From NCBI GenBank assembly GCA_003155705.1, contig PMEC01000053.1, positions 1-6,850 on the forward strand: a stretch of 6,850 bases of DNA, read 5' to 3'. The notes under the pieces are model-generated. The model worked only from the letters and a program-made list of their open reading frames with translations. It did not search any database and was not told the origin of the DNA. The position numbers and the translations under genes are program-made. Source of the DNA: Bacteroidales bacterium (GTDB taxonomy: Bacteria; Bacteroidota; Bacteroidia; Bacteroidales; VadinHA17). Every line of letters starts with the position of its first letter. The stretch's first letter is position 1. Shown here piece by piece: positions 1 to 4,750 of this stretch.

Positions 1-168
1 TTTTAAAAGTAGTTATTATTCCTGGTTGTTATCAGATTCCAATGTTTACTTAATAGAAAAATTATTAACAAAAGATGTTAATCGTTGCTCCTAAATCACA
101 CCCCGCGCTAAATTTCTTTAAAAGGGCATTATTCAGCCTTTGATTATCTTGCAAGTACGGCAGGCAGG

Positions 169-245
169 CATCAACAAGAAATTTAAAAACCTTTTCAGCT
201 CGCTTATCTTCAAGGTGTTATATTTTGAGATTGTGGTGCCACCAG
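169..245 (-). repeat. tRNA-tip repeat, copy A
   Basis: This is a 77-base unit running from CATCAACAAGAAATTTAAA to TGTGGTGCCACCAG. It aligns without gaps to copies B and C, with roughly 50 of 77 positions matching B by hand count. On the - strand it begins with what looks like a tRNA acceptor 3' strand (TGGCACC followed by A). It then has a weak hairpin (ACCTT 189-193 with AAGGT 212-216) at the place where the other copies have strong ones. Identity to a tRNA stops after about 12-14 bases, so this is a tip and not a gene. Orientation is given as that of the tRNA. Confidence 0.7.
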
Positions 246-332
246 AAACCTTGTAACTTTGGCAAGAAGCATAATCAATATGACATGGATGACTGCAAAT
301 CGTTAGCCGTATTTACACCCCGTAAAAAACAA

Positions 333-340
333 TACCTTTG
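333..340 (+). promoter_or_regulatory. Bacteroidota-type -7 box, candidate promoter of the 156-aa gene
   Basis: TACCTTTG matches the TAnnTTTG consensus of Bacteroidota primary sigma factor promoters and lies 41 bases before the ATG at 382. No clear TTTG -33 box is present at the expected distance; only TTTAC at 312-316 is near. Placement is reasonable but rests on one short motif. Confidence 0.4.
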
Positions 341-381
341 TTATTAATAAACGATGCTTAACACTTTTTTTTAATTGAATA

Positions 382-852
382 ATGAAAGCTGTCACAATAA
401 AAGAGATCAGTCAGGAATTATTTAACCTGACACCTAAAGAACTCCGGGATCTTTGTCTCCGGTTGTCAAGATTCAAAAAGGAGAACAAGGAGTTACTTAC
501 TTACCTCCTGTTTGAATCATCTGATGAGGCTTCGTATGTTGAAAGTGTAAAAAAAGAGATTGATCAACAGTTTGAGAAGATAAATAAGAGGAGTTATTAT
601 TTTATTAAAAAAGGCCTTCGAAGGATTTTGTTCAACACCAGGAAATATATCAGGTACTCACAGAATAAGAAAACGGAGATAGATTTACTTATCTATTATT
701 GTTCAAAAATGAAAGAATTCTCCCCCTCCATTCAAGGGAATGCAGCTCTCCGGAATCATTATATAAGGCAAATACGGACAATCAGGGAAAAACTTGGCTC
801 TCTCCATGAGGATTTGCAGTATGACTACGGTCTGGAACTGAAGGTATTGTAG
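382..852 (+). CDS. uncharacterised 156-aa helical protein, Bacteroidota-type
   Basis: I do not know a function for this protein, although its sequence is like a small conserved hypothetical family I associate with Bacteroidota. It has no signal peptide or membrane segment, so it is probably cytoplasmic. It appears almost entirely helical and highly charged. Residues 5-45 carry the opening helices with the L-x-x-L-C-L-R-L run and the F-K-K-E-N-K-E-L-L-T-Y-L-L-F segment. Residues 57-95 form a basic helix rich in K, R and Y. Residues 113-156 contain S-P-S-I followed by R-x-I-R-x-I-R-E-K and end in L-H-E-D-L-Q-Y-D-Y. The basic surface would suit nucleic acid or a protein partner, but no motif proves this. 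The ATG at 382 has a promoter-like box 41 bases upstream and no earlier in-frame alternative is needed. The gene stands alone between repeat copies A and E, whose homology begins about 8 bases after its stop. Confidence 0.85.
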   Translation: MKAVTIKEISQELFNLTPKELRDLCLRLSRFKKENKELLTYLLFESSDEASYVESVKKEIDQQFEKINKRSYYFIKKGLRRILFNTRKYIRYSQNKKTEIDLLIYYCSKMKEFSPSIQGNAALRNHYIRQIRTIREKLGSLHEDLQYDYGLELKVL

Positions 853-859
853 TTCTGTG

Positions 860-930
860 CCCTTAAAACTAACAACCCCGCAGATTATTGATCTTGCGGG
901 ATTTACTATTTAAAGAACTGGTACTGTCTG
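860..930 (-). repeat. degraded tRNA-tip repeat, copy E, with hairpin
   Basis: Homology to the tRNA-adjacent copy D is clear at the left. CCCTTAAAA (860-868) equals 6774-6782, and the hairpin at 877-900 matches D's hairpin at about 18 of 24 positions. GGGATTTACTATTT then parallels GGGCTTTACAATTT. The tRNA-tip part (CTGGTACTGT, 918-927) is eroded relative to GTGGTGCCAC. The stem CCCGCA/TGCGGG (877-882 with 895-900) could end transcription of the 156-aa gene, whose stop is at 850-852, although the following T-tract is weak. Confidence 0.5.
877..900. terminator. hairpin after the 156-aa gene, possible terminator
   Basis: A 6-bp GC-rich stem, CCCGCA (877-882) with TGCGGG (895-900), closes a 12-base loop 24 bases after the stop codon. 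It is followed by ATTTACTATTT on the + strand, a poor but T-containing tail. On the - strand the tail is interrupted. It sits inside repeat copy E, so it may be an inherited tRNA terminator now serving the gene upstream. Confidence 0.45.
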
Positions 931-1092
931 CCCATAAGAATCTTAAATTGTTTTAAGATAGACCAGTAACATTGTCGTTTGCGAATTTATTCTCAGGAGT
1001 CCAGGTTAACATAGTAATCTTACTTCACCCAGAGGTGTGAATTATATAACTTATTCAAAAAATTATGTAACAAGATAAGATGTTTTAACTTT

Positions 1093-1100
1093 TAACTTTG
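1093..1100 (+). promoter_or_regulatory. Bacteroidota-type -7 box, candidate promoter of the 115-aa gene
   Basis: TAACTTTG is an exact TAnnTTTG match lying 36 bases before the ATG at 1137, a usual distance for a short AT-rich leader. I do not see a matching TTTG -33 element upstream, so the call rests on the -7 box and position alone. Confidence 0.4.
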
Positions 1101-1136
1101 ATTTAGAATTTTAACTAATAATAAAAAATTTCTGCT

Positions 1137-1484
1137 ATGAAAAAACATCTATTACTTGGTTTCCTAATACTATTTGTATTAAGCACAACAGCATTTGCAG
1201 GTTTGACAGATCCGAAAAAGGAATCTGAAAAACCAGCAGTTAAGAATCCGAAAGAGAACAAATTATCAGATGAGGAAATAAGTCGCATGAATAGACCTAT
1301 TAAAGGAACATATAACATGGACCAATCGAATCTTACAAATATAGAAAAGAATGACCTGAAGAAAAATCCCAATGCAACAACACAAGATGTAATAATTGAG
1401 AACAGACATCATCATGGCGGGTACGTTTACGGCGGTGTTGGCTTTCTTCTGCTTGTTATCCTGATAATTCTTTTGGTGCGATAA
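1137..1484 (+). CDS. small exported protein with C-terminal membrane span, 115 aa
   Basis: The function is unknown. Residues 1-21 are a classical signal sequence: M-K-K-H, a hydrophobic core, then T-A-F-A with probable cleavage before G22. A lysine- and glutamate-rich stretch (26-43) leads into L-S-D-E-E-I-S-R-M at 43-51, then M-D-Q-S-N-L-T and a charged helix (61-76). Residues 91-93 are three histidines followed by glycine and tyrosine, and residues 99-114 are a hydrophobic span ending in a single arginine. The predicted product is a protein whose middle lies outside the cytoplasm, anchored by its C-terminal span. The L-S-D-E-E-[IV]-S-R-M plus M-D-x-S-x-L-T pattern resembles a small Bacteroidota family I recall as having the same signal/linker/terminal-span build. 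In the copies I recall, the charged helix is longer, so this version looks divergent; that comparison is from memory. The gene is alone between repeat copies E and B. Confidence 0.8.
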   Translation: MKKHLLLGFLILFVLSTTAFAGLTDPKKESEKPAVKNPKENKLSDEEISRMNRPIKGTYNMDQSNLTNIEKNDLKKNPNATTQDVIIENRHHHGGYVYGGVGFLLLVILIILLVR

Positions 1485-1515
1485 TTTACAGGTAATTCTG
1501 TTTGAGCGGTTAATA

Positions 1516-1567
1516 AATAGCATAAATTTAATAGCTTTATTTTCTGTTTGACTAACATTATGCTATT
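1516..1567. repeat. 10-bp inverted repeat around ATAGCATAA
   Basis: AATAGCATAA (1516-1525) is the exact reverse complement of TTATGCTATT (1558-1567), with a 32-base spacer. A third partial copy, TATAGCATAC, follows at 1576-1585. The long loop and AT content make it a poor terminator. It could be a protein-binding site or chance in AT-rich DNA. Confidence 0.35.
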
Positions 1568-1612
1568 GATAAGGGTATAGCATACATATATCATAAAATC
1601 CATCACCACTTC

Positions 1613-1632
1613 CCTGCCTGCCGGCAGGCAGG
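1613..1632. repeat. perfect 20-bp GC-rich palindrome
   Basis: CCTGCCTGCCGGCAGGCAGG is a perfect palindrome, and one of the most GC-rich stretches in an AT-rich window. It directly abuts repeat copy B. Half of it (CGGCAGGCAGG, 158-168) abuts copy A at the same offset, but none is seen at copy C. I recognise this type of sequence as a dispersed intergenic repeat in Bacteroidota genomes, from memory only. Confidence 0.7.
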
Positions 1633-1709
1633 CGTCAACAATAAATTTAAAGACCCCTGCAAGCTATTGACTTACAGGGGTCTGCATTTGAGGGTTGTGG
1701 TGCCACCAG
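1633..1709 (-). repeat. tRNA-tip repeat, copy B
   Basis: This is a 77-base unit from CGTCAACAATAAATTTAAAG to TGTGGTGCCACCAG. By hand count it matches copy C at about 67 of 77 positions without gaps. It contains a strong hairpin: AGACCCCTG (1651-1659) pairs perfectly with CAGGGGTCT (1675-1683), with an inner AAG/CTT. The tRNA-like tip GTGGTGCCAC is at 1697-1706. On the - strand the stem is followed by a T-containing tail (TTAAATTTATTGTT), so it could still terminate transcription. Confidence 0.8.
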
Positions 1710-1907
1710 CACCCAAAGAGTCTTTATGCAGCTCGCTGATAAGCCGATTAGATGGCCATTTACGTATATATTTAATATAGCCGTAAATACTACACAATCA
1801 ACGCTATTTTTATATATTTTAACAATCCTATGTAATTGATTATGTAGATACTAGCGATAGTTAATTAAAATAAAAAAGGCGTCAACGAAAACGTCTGCAA
1901 GAGAAAA

Positions 1908-1932
1908 TTAAGGTCACAGATTGTGATCTTAA
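1908..1932 (+). promoter_or_regulatory. operator-like palindrome upstream of the ORF6N gene
   Basis: TTAAGGTCACA (1908-1918) and TGTGATCTTAA (1922-1932) form an 11-bp inverted repeat with one mismatch and a 3-base centre. It lies 41 bases before the ATG at 1973, where a repressor site would be expected. The same half-site, with perfect symmetry, recurs inside the coding region at 2182-2208. Binding by the ORF6N protein itself is an inference. Confidence 0.45.
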
Positions 1933-1972
1933 AGAAATGAATATTATTTTTATAAGGTAAATAAAAGATCTG

Positions 1973-2527
1973 ATGAAAACTGAGAATGATGGGTTACTAA
2001 TAGCAGAAGAAGTTATAGTCAGTAAGATCTATATCGTAAGAGGTAAGCAGGTTATGCTTGCTCAGGATTTAGCTGAATTATACCAGGTGGATACAAAGGC
2101 ATTGAATCAGCAAGTAAAAAGAAATTTAAGGAAATTTCCGGAAAGGTACATGTTTCAATTGACTAAAGATGAATATAGTCGTTTAAGGTCACAAAATGTG
2201 ACCTTAAAAAGAGGCCAGCATGTAAAGTACCTGCCATATGCGTTTACAGAACATGGAATATTGATGCTTTCCAGTGTGTTAAATAGTGAGAGAGCAGATA
2301 AAGTAAACATGCTCATAATAGATACCTTTGTAAAGTTAAGAGAGATATTATTCATTCATAAGGATGTCGTTCATCAGCTTGAAAAGGTTCAAAGTAAATT
2401 AGGAGAACACGATAATCAAATAATGGTAATATTTGAATACCTGAAGCAATTTGAGCAAGCAAAACAACTGGAGACTGAGCAGAAAAATCGTCCAAGGATT
2501 GGCTTTAAACCATCGAAGGAAAAATAA
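1973..2527 (+). CDS. ORF6N-domain DNA-binding protein
   Basis: This is an ORF6N-domain protein, a family related to phage KilA-N/Bro-type domains, found in phage and mobile-element genes and widely scattered in Bacteroidota chromosomes. The ORF6N domain covers roughly residues 13-124. Visible family landmarks are V-M-L-A-Q-D-L-A-E-L-Y (27-37), V-K-R-N-x-x-K-F-P-E-R-Y-M-F-Q-L-T (48-64), L-R-S-Q-N-V-T-L-K-R-G-Q-H (71-83), Y-L-P-Y-A-F-T-E (86-93) and M-L-S-S-V-L-N-S-E-R-A (98-108). Histidine 94 replaces the glutamine usual in F-T-E-Q-G. Residues 127-167 form a probable coiled coil, and the tail is basic. Length is in the normal range and the gene looks intact. It probably binds DNA in the cytoplasm; the exact role of most chromosomal members is unknown. 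A palindrome shared by its leader and its coding region hints at self-regulation. It is followed after 124 bases by the 408-aa gene, and the pair sits between repeat copies B and C. Confidence 0.92.
   Translation: MKTENDGLLIAEEVIVSKIYIVRGKQVMLAQDLAELYQVDTKALNQQVKRNLRKFPERYMFQLTKDEYSRLRSQNVTLKRGQHVKYLPYAFTEHGILMLSSVLNSERADKVNMLIIDTFVKLREILFIHKDVVHQLEKVQSKLGEHDNQIMVIFEYLKQFEQAKQLETEQKNRPRIGFKPSKEK
2182..2208 (+). repeat. intragenic palindrome matching the upstream operator
   Basis: TTTAAGGTCACA (2182-2193) and TGTGACCTTAAA (2197-2208) form a perfect 12-bp inverted repeat with an AAA centre, inside codons 70-79 of the ORF6N gene. It matches the leader palindrome at 1908-1932 in all but one arm position and the 3-base centre. 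The codons encode the conserved R-S-Q-N-V-T-L-K segment, so protein constraint alone could create the symmetry. Confidence 0.6.
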
Positions 2528-2543
2528 TACGATAAGATTTCAA

Positions 2544-2564
2544 TAATGAAAATCGGCTTCATTA
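2544..2564. repeat. small stem-loop after the ORF6N gene
   Basis: TAATGAA (2544-2550) pairs with TTCATTA (2558-2564) around a 7-base loop, 17 bases after the stop codon. The stem is AT-rich and lacks a T-tract, so it is not a good intrinsic terminator. It may be a weak pause site or chance. No promoter box is clear between here and the next gene, which leaves co-transcription possible. Confidence 0.3.
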
Positions 2565-2651
2565 GGCCAGCTTTCAAAATAACCTCTATGCTTTTCTTTT
2601 AGAATTTATATCCCATCACGAGTTTTTTGAATAAATATTACGCATTCATCA

Positions 2652-3878
2652 ATGATTGATTTTAAAAAAATAAAACTCATATGCGAGGAAAATAGTAAGA
2701 TATCCTCAAAAGTTGTTGACGAATTCCTGATTTATTATGCTGCGGGACGAAATAATCTGGAACAGGAAATGAATAAGAGATTTGCTGCATATAAACATAT
2801 TATAAGCAAATTTCCAAATGAATTAACAAACAGACTGAAAGCTCAATACATTGCACATAAGATATTCAGACAGGATGGACATATTAAAAGCTACCTTAAC
2901 CATAGTGCTTTGAAAAACCTCCCTGATAAGGATAGAAATTACCTTGTGTCTCAGGCTGAACATTCATGGAGATTCAGTTTCAGTATTATCAAAAATAATC
3001 CGGACGAGAATTTTTATATGATGGAAGATGTATTTTCCAACGAAGAGTATCTATTATATTCTCCCGGTATAACAAAAACGCGTGAATCTCAATCAGCATT
3101 ACTTTGGTCCAACCTAATAGCTTATAATGGTACCTGCTATCAGAGTTTCGGTCCCATTGGAGCTTATAAGTCTTTTGAACCTGATGATATTTTCTTTTTT
3201 GCAACTGAATTAAATCCGGACATTACTGAAGTAGAGGAACTTCTGACAAACCTTGAATACAATCCATTGCCATACATGATGCTATTATCAGGAGCCAATA
3301 TTCCCCTGATTTATAGTAAAGAAGCTCAAATAGTGATTGTATTGGCCGAATATGATCTGGATACGATTAATACAAAAGACCTGACAAAAAGTTTTAAAGC
3401 AGAATATAATAAAGGAGTTTACCGGTTATCACTGAATAACTGGAGTGATCTACCACACTTCTCTCAGGCGTATTTTGATGAAAAAAAGAAATTCATTTTA
3501 CTTACAGCTATGACTGACATAGGATTTAAGGCATTAGTAGAAGGTTTGAACGAATATGGATATAATTTATCTCTTAATCCTTTTCTACGGGTTAACCTAA
3601 CTATGTTGACCACTGCTTCAGATATTTTGAAAAGAAAAATCAAGTTAAATGAATATGAACATTTATTTACAAAAGAAACTTCCCCTGCCGTGAAGGAAAA
3701 TCTTGGTAAGCTTAACTTGCTTTTGAAGCTCGCAATGCCTGATATTAATTCAGGCCTTGAACCTGATATTGAGGCATTGGCAGAAAAAGCCGGAGTTGAT
3801 CTCCAAACAGCAAGCGACCTTATTAAACAAATAATAGGGAAGTATGGTAAATTGCGGAACCGTAAAAAGAAAAAATAA
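2652..3878 (+). CDS. uncharacterised 408-aa soluble protein with basic C-terminal tail
   Basis: I recognise no named domain. It resembles long conserved hypothetical proteins I associate with Bacteroidota. There is no signal peptide or membrane span. Residues 1-100 are mainly helical and charged. Residues 104-190 are the most distinctive part: H-S-W-R-F-S-F, then F-Y-M-M-E-D-V-F and Y-L-L-Y-S-P-G-I, then C-Y-Q-S-F-G-P-I-G-A-Y-K-S-F-E-P-D-D-I-F-F-F-A-T-E-L-N-P (162-189), an aromatic-rich alternating block suggesting a beta fold. Residues 225-320 look mixed alpha/beta. Residues 370-398 (D-I-E-A-L-A-E-K-A-G-V-D-L-Q-T-A-S-D-L-I-K-Q-I-I-G-K-Y) resemble a helix-turn-helix, and the protein ends in an arginine/lysine cluster. 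Nucleic-acid binding is therefore possible but unproven. The ATG at 2652 gives the full frame. It lies 124 bases after the ORF6N gene and 59 bases before copy C's core, so it may share the upstream transcript. Confidence 0.85.
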   Translation: MIDFKKIKLICEENSKISSKVVDEFLIYYAAGRNNLEQEMNKRFAAYKHIISKFPNELTNRLKAQYIAHKIFRQDGHIKSYLNHSALKNLPDKDRNYLVSQAEHSWRFSFSIIKNNPDENFYMMEDVFSNEEYLLYSPGITKTRESQSALLWSNLIAYNGTCYQSFGPIGAYKSFEPDDIFFFATELNPDITEVEELLTNLEYNPLPYMMLLSGANIPLIYSKEAQIVIVLAEYDLDTINTKDLTKSFKAEYNKGVYRLSLNNWSDLPHFSQAYFDEKKKFILLTAMTDIGFKALVEGLNEYGYNLSLNPFLRVNLTMLTTASDILKRKIKLNEYEHLFTKETSPAVKENLGKLNLLLKLAMPDINSGLEPDIEALAEKAGVDLQTASDLIKQIIGKYGKLRNRKKKK

Positions 3879-3900
3879 GGTTTGAAGGTTCCGTATTATA

Positions 3901-4014
3901 CTGATCGTGTGTACGTTATAAAATGTGACAACACTTTCGTCAACAAGAAATTTAAAGAGCCCTGCAAGTTATTGACTTACAGGGGTCTGCGATTTGGGGC
4001 TGTGGTGCCACTCG
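3901..4014 (-). repeat. tRNA-tip repeat, copy C
   Basis: The core (3938-4014) is 77 bases, the same length as A and B. The hairpin pairs AGAGCCCTG (3956-3964) with CAGGGGTCT (3980-3988), with one G-G mismatch, plus an inner AAGT/ACTT (3966-3969 with 3975-3978). The tip GTGGTGCCACTCG (4002-4014) matches the tRNA of copy D through 13 bases, including four positions of its T-stem. Upstream, TGATCGTGTGTACGTTATAAAAT (3902-3924) parallels TGATTATGTGTATGTTGTAAAAT at 6731-6753, so C and D share more flank than A or B visibly do. Confidence 0.8.
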
Positions 4015-4102
4015 CACCACTGAAATTTGATATGTTCGAGCGGAAATCTCTTTATAATGGATTGATTTTTACATAGCTATCGAGTCGTCAACGAATTGTA
4101 AG

Positions 4103-4240
4103 GTCTTACGAAACTTCAGAACCGGTTGACGGCTTCCAAGTTGTCCAGGAGATCGTTTATTGATAATGAAGGTTTCATGGAAGATAAAAAAGTGAAAAAA
4201 AGCGACAACGAACCCGTCCCCAGTCTGAATTTCGTAAGAC
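4103..4240. repeat. inverted repeat around CTGAAxTTTCGTAAGAC
   Basis: GTCTTACGAAACTTCAG (4103-4119) is the reverse complement of CTGAATTTCGTAAGAC (4225-4240) except for one extra base. A third, looser relative, CTGAAGATCTCGTAGGTC, starts at 4371. The arms are 105 bases apart. These resemble degenerate CGTAGGTTTC/GAAACCTACG-type dispersed hairpins that I associate with Bacteroidota intergenic DNA, a comparison from memory. Confidence 0.45.
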
Positions 4241-4264
4241 GCATATACTTAATCAATATTTCTC

Positions 4265-4420
4265 TCATTTGCCATTATTTCCATCAATAATATTCTTCAA
4301 ATTCTCATCTATATTATTAATCTCTAACCAATTAAGATTGAATTCTTCTCTGCAAAGATGTGAAACTTCTCTGAAGATCTCGTAGGTCTCCCGAAACCTC
4401 TGGTGCACCTTCGCAAAGCA
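4265..4420 (-). pseudogene. possible C-terminal coding remnant, 51 codons without a start
   Basis: The - strand is open from 4420 down to a TGA at 4265-4267 and would encode 51 residues of protein-like composition, including E-I-F-R-E-V-S-H-L-C-R-E-E-F-N and W-L-E-I-N-N-I-D-E-N-L-K-N-I-I-D. Two stops (TAA, TAG) precede it directly and there is no ATG. Its upstream third overlaps the CGTAGGTCTC/GAAACCT hairpin. It may be the tail of a decayed gene or a chance open frame; I recognise no family. Confidence 0.2.
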
Positions 4421-4750
4421 CTATTAAATGAAGAGATGAATATTCCAACACCACATTTTTTATTGAGAAAACGGGATAGCAAAAAACCAGCACTTATAAG
4501 TTGTCATATCCGCCTCAAAAATAGCAGGAAATCTCTGGAATAATCGTTAATTTCATTCAGAAAAACAGATAGATATTGCTGGAAGCAATGAATTATTCTT
4601 AAATTTGGTATAAGTATACATAAATAATGCACCCAGAAGCTAATAGCAAGAATCTAATATATTAATTAAGGCCTAATTTTTGGCAAAAATGAATTGTTAC
4701 AGCTGTATCCTGAATTGAGATATTTAACGTTGTTATAGTTTAAGATTAAT

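Larger units (their letters stand above)
1..381. other. gene-free leader with repeat copy A and a promoter candidate
   Basis: I find no convincing gene here on either strand. The stretch holds a GC-rich half-palindrome (CGGCAGGCAGG, 158-168), directly followed by tRNA-tip repeat copy A, and then a promoter-like box just before the first gene. A second TAnnTTTG-like box, TAACTTTG at 254-261, lies just beyond the repeat with a TTG about 20 bases upstream at 231-233, inside the repeat. This could let the repeat supply a promoter element, but that is speculative. Confidence 0.6.
1485..1972. other. 488-base intergenic stretch with palindromes and repeat copy B
   Basis: No credible gene is seen; the short open frames on the - strand are antisense to its neighbours or cross the repeat. 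It contains an inverted repeat (1516-1567), the GC palindrome (1613-1632), repeat copy B (1633-1709), a small inverted repeat ATTTACG/CGTAAAT (1758-1764 with 1782-1788), an isolated CGTCAACG at 1880-1887 that echoes the start of the repeat, and an operator-like palindrome (1908-1932). Confidence 0.6.
4015..4750. other. 0.7-kb gene-free stretch with degenerate hairpins
   Basis: No intact gene is convincing. The stretch holds an isolated CGTCAACG (4086-4093), a 16-bp inverted repeat (4103-4240), a hairpin-like AGGTCTC/GAAACCT (4384-4399), a - strand open stretch that looks partly coding (4265-4420), and a 37-codon + strand frame starting at 4177 that ends at 4290 and crosses the inverted repeat. 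The last 330 bases before the 523-aa gene are AT-rich with no clear structure. TAACGTTG (4725-4732) is a one-mismatch -7 box 18 bases before its ATG. Confidence 0.5.

Noticed and set aside
169..245. Complete tRNA genes at copies A, B and C
   Set aside because: Only the acceptor 3' strand and up to about four T-stem bases match. No T-loop, anticodon arm or D-arm follows on the - strand side.
1115..1609. Three - strand open frames of 60-85 codons
   Set aside because: Two lie antisense to most of the 115-aa gene and the third spans its end and the AT-rich palindromic gap. None has a promoter or recognisable protein features, and the sense frame has a clear signal peptide.
2155..3204. - strand open frames antisense to the ORF6N and 408-aa genes
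   Set aside because: Both are shadows of well-supported + strand genes with recognisable or conserved-looking sequence.
3882..4076. 64-aa open frame starting at TTG
   Set aside because: It runs straight through repeat copy C and its hairpin, begins with a non-ATG codon immediately after the 408-aa stop, and an equivalent frame crosses copy D and the tRNA. It is best explained as repeat translation.
4177..4290. 37-aa + strand frame beginning MEDKKVKK
   Set aside because: Short, no clear ribosome binding site or promoter, and it crosses one arm of the inverted repeat; the coding case is too weak.
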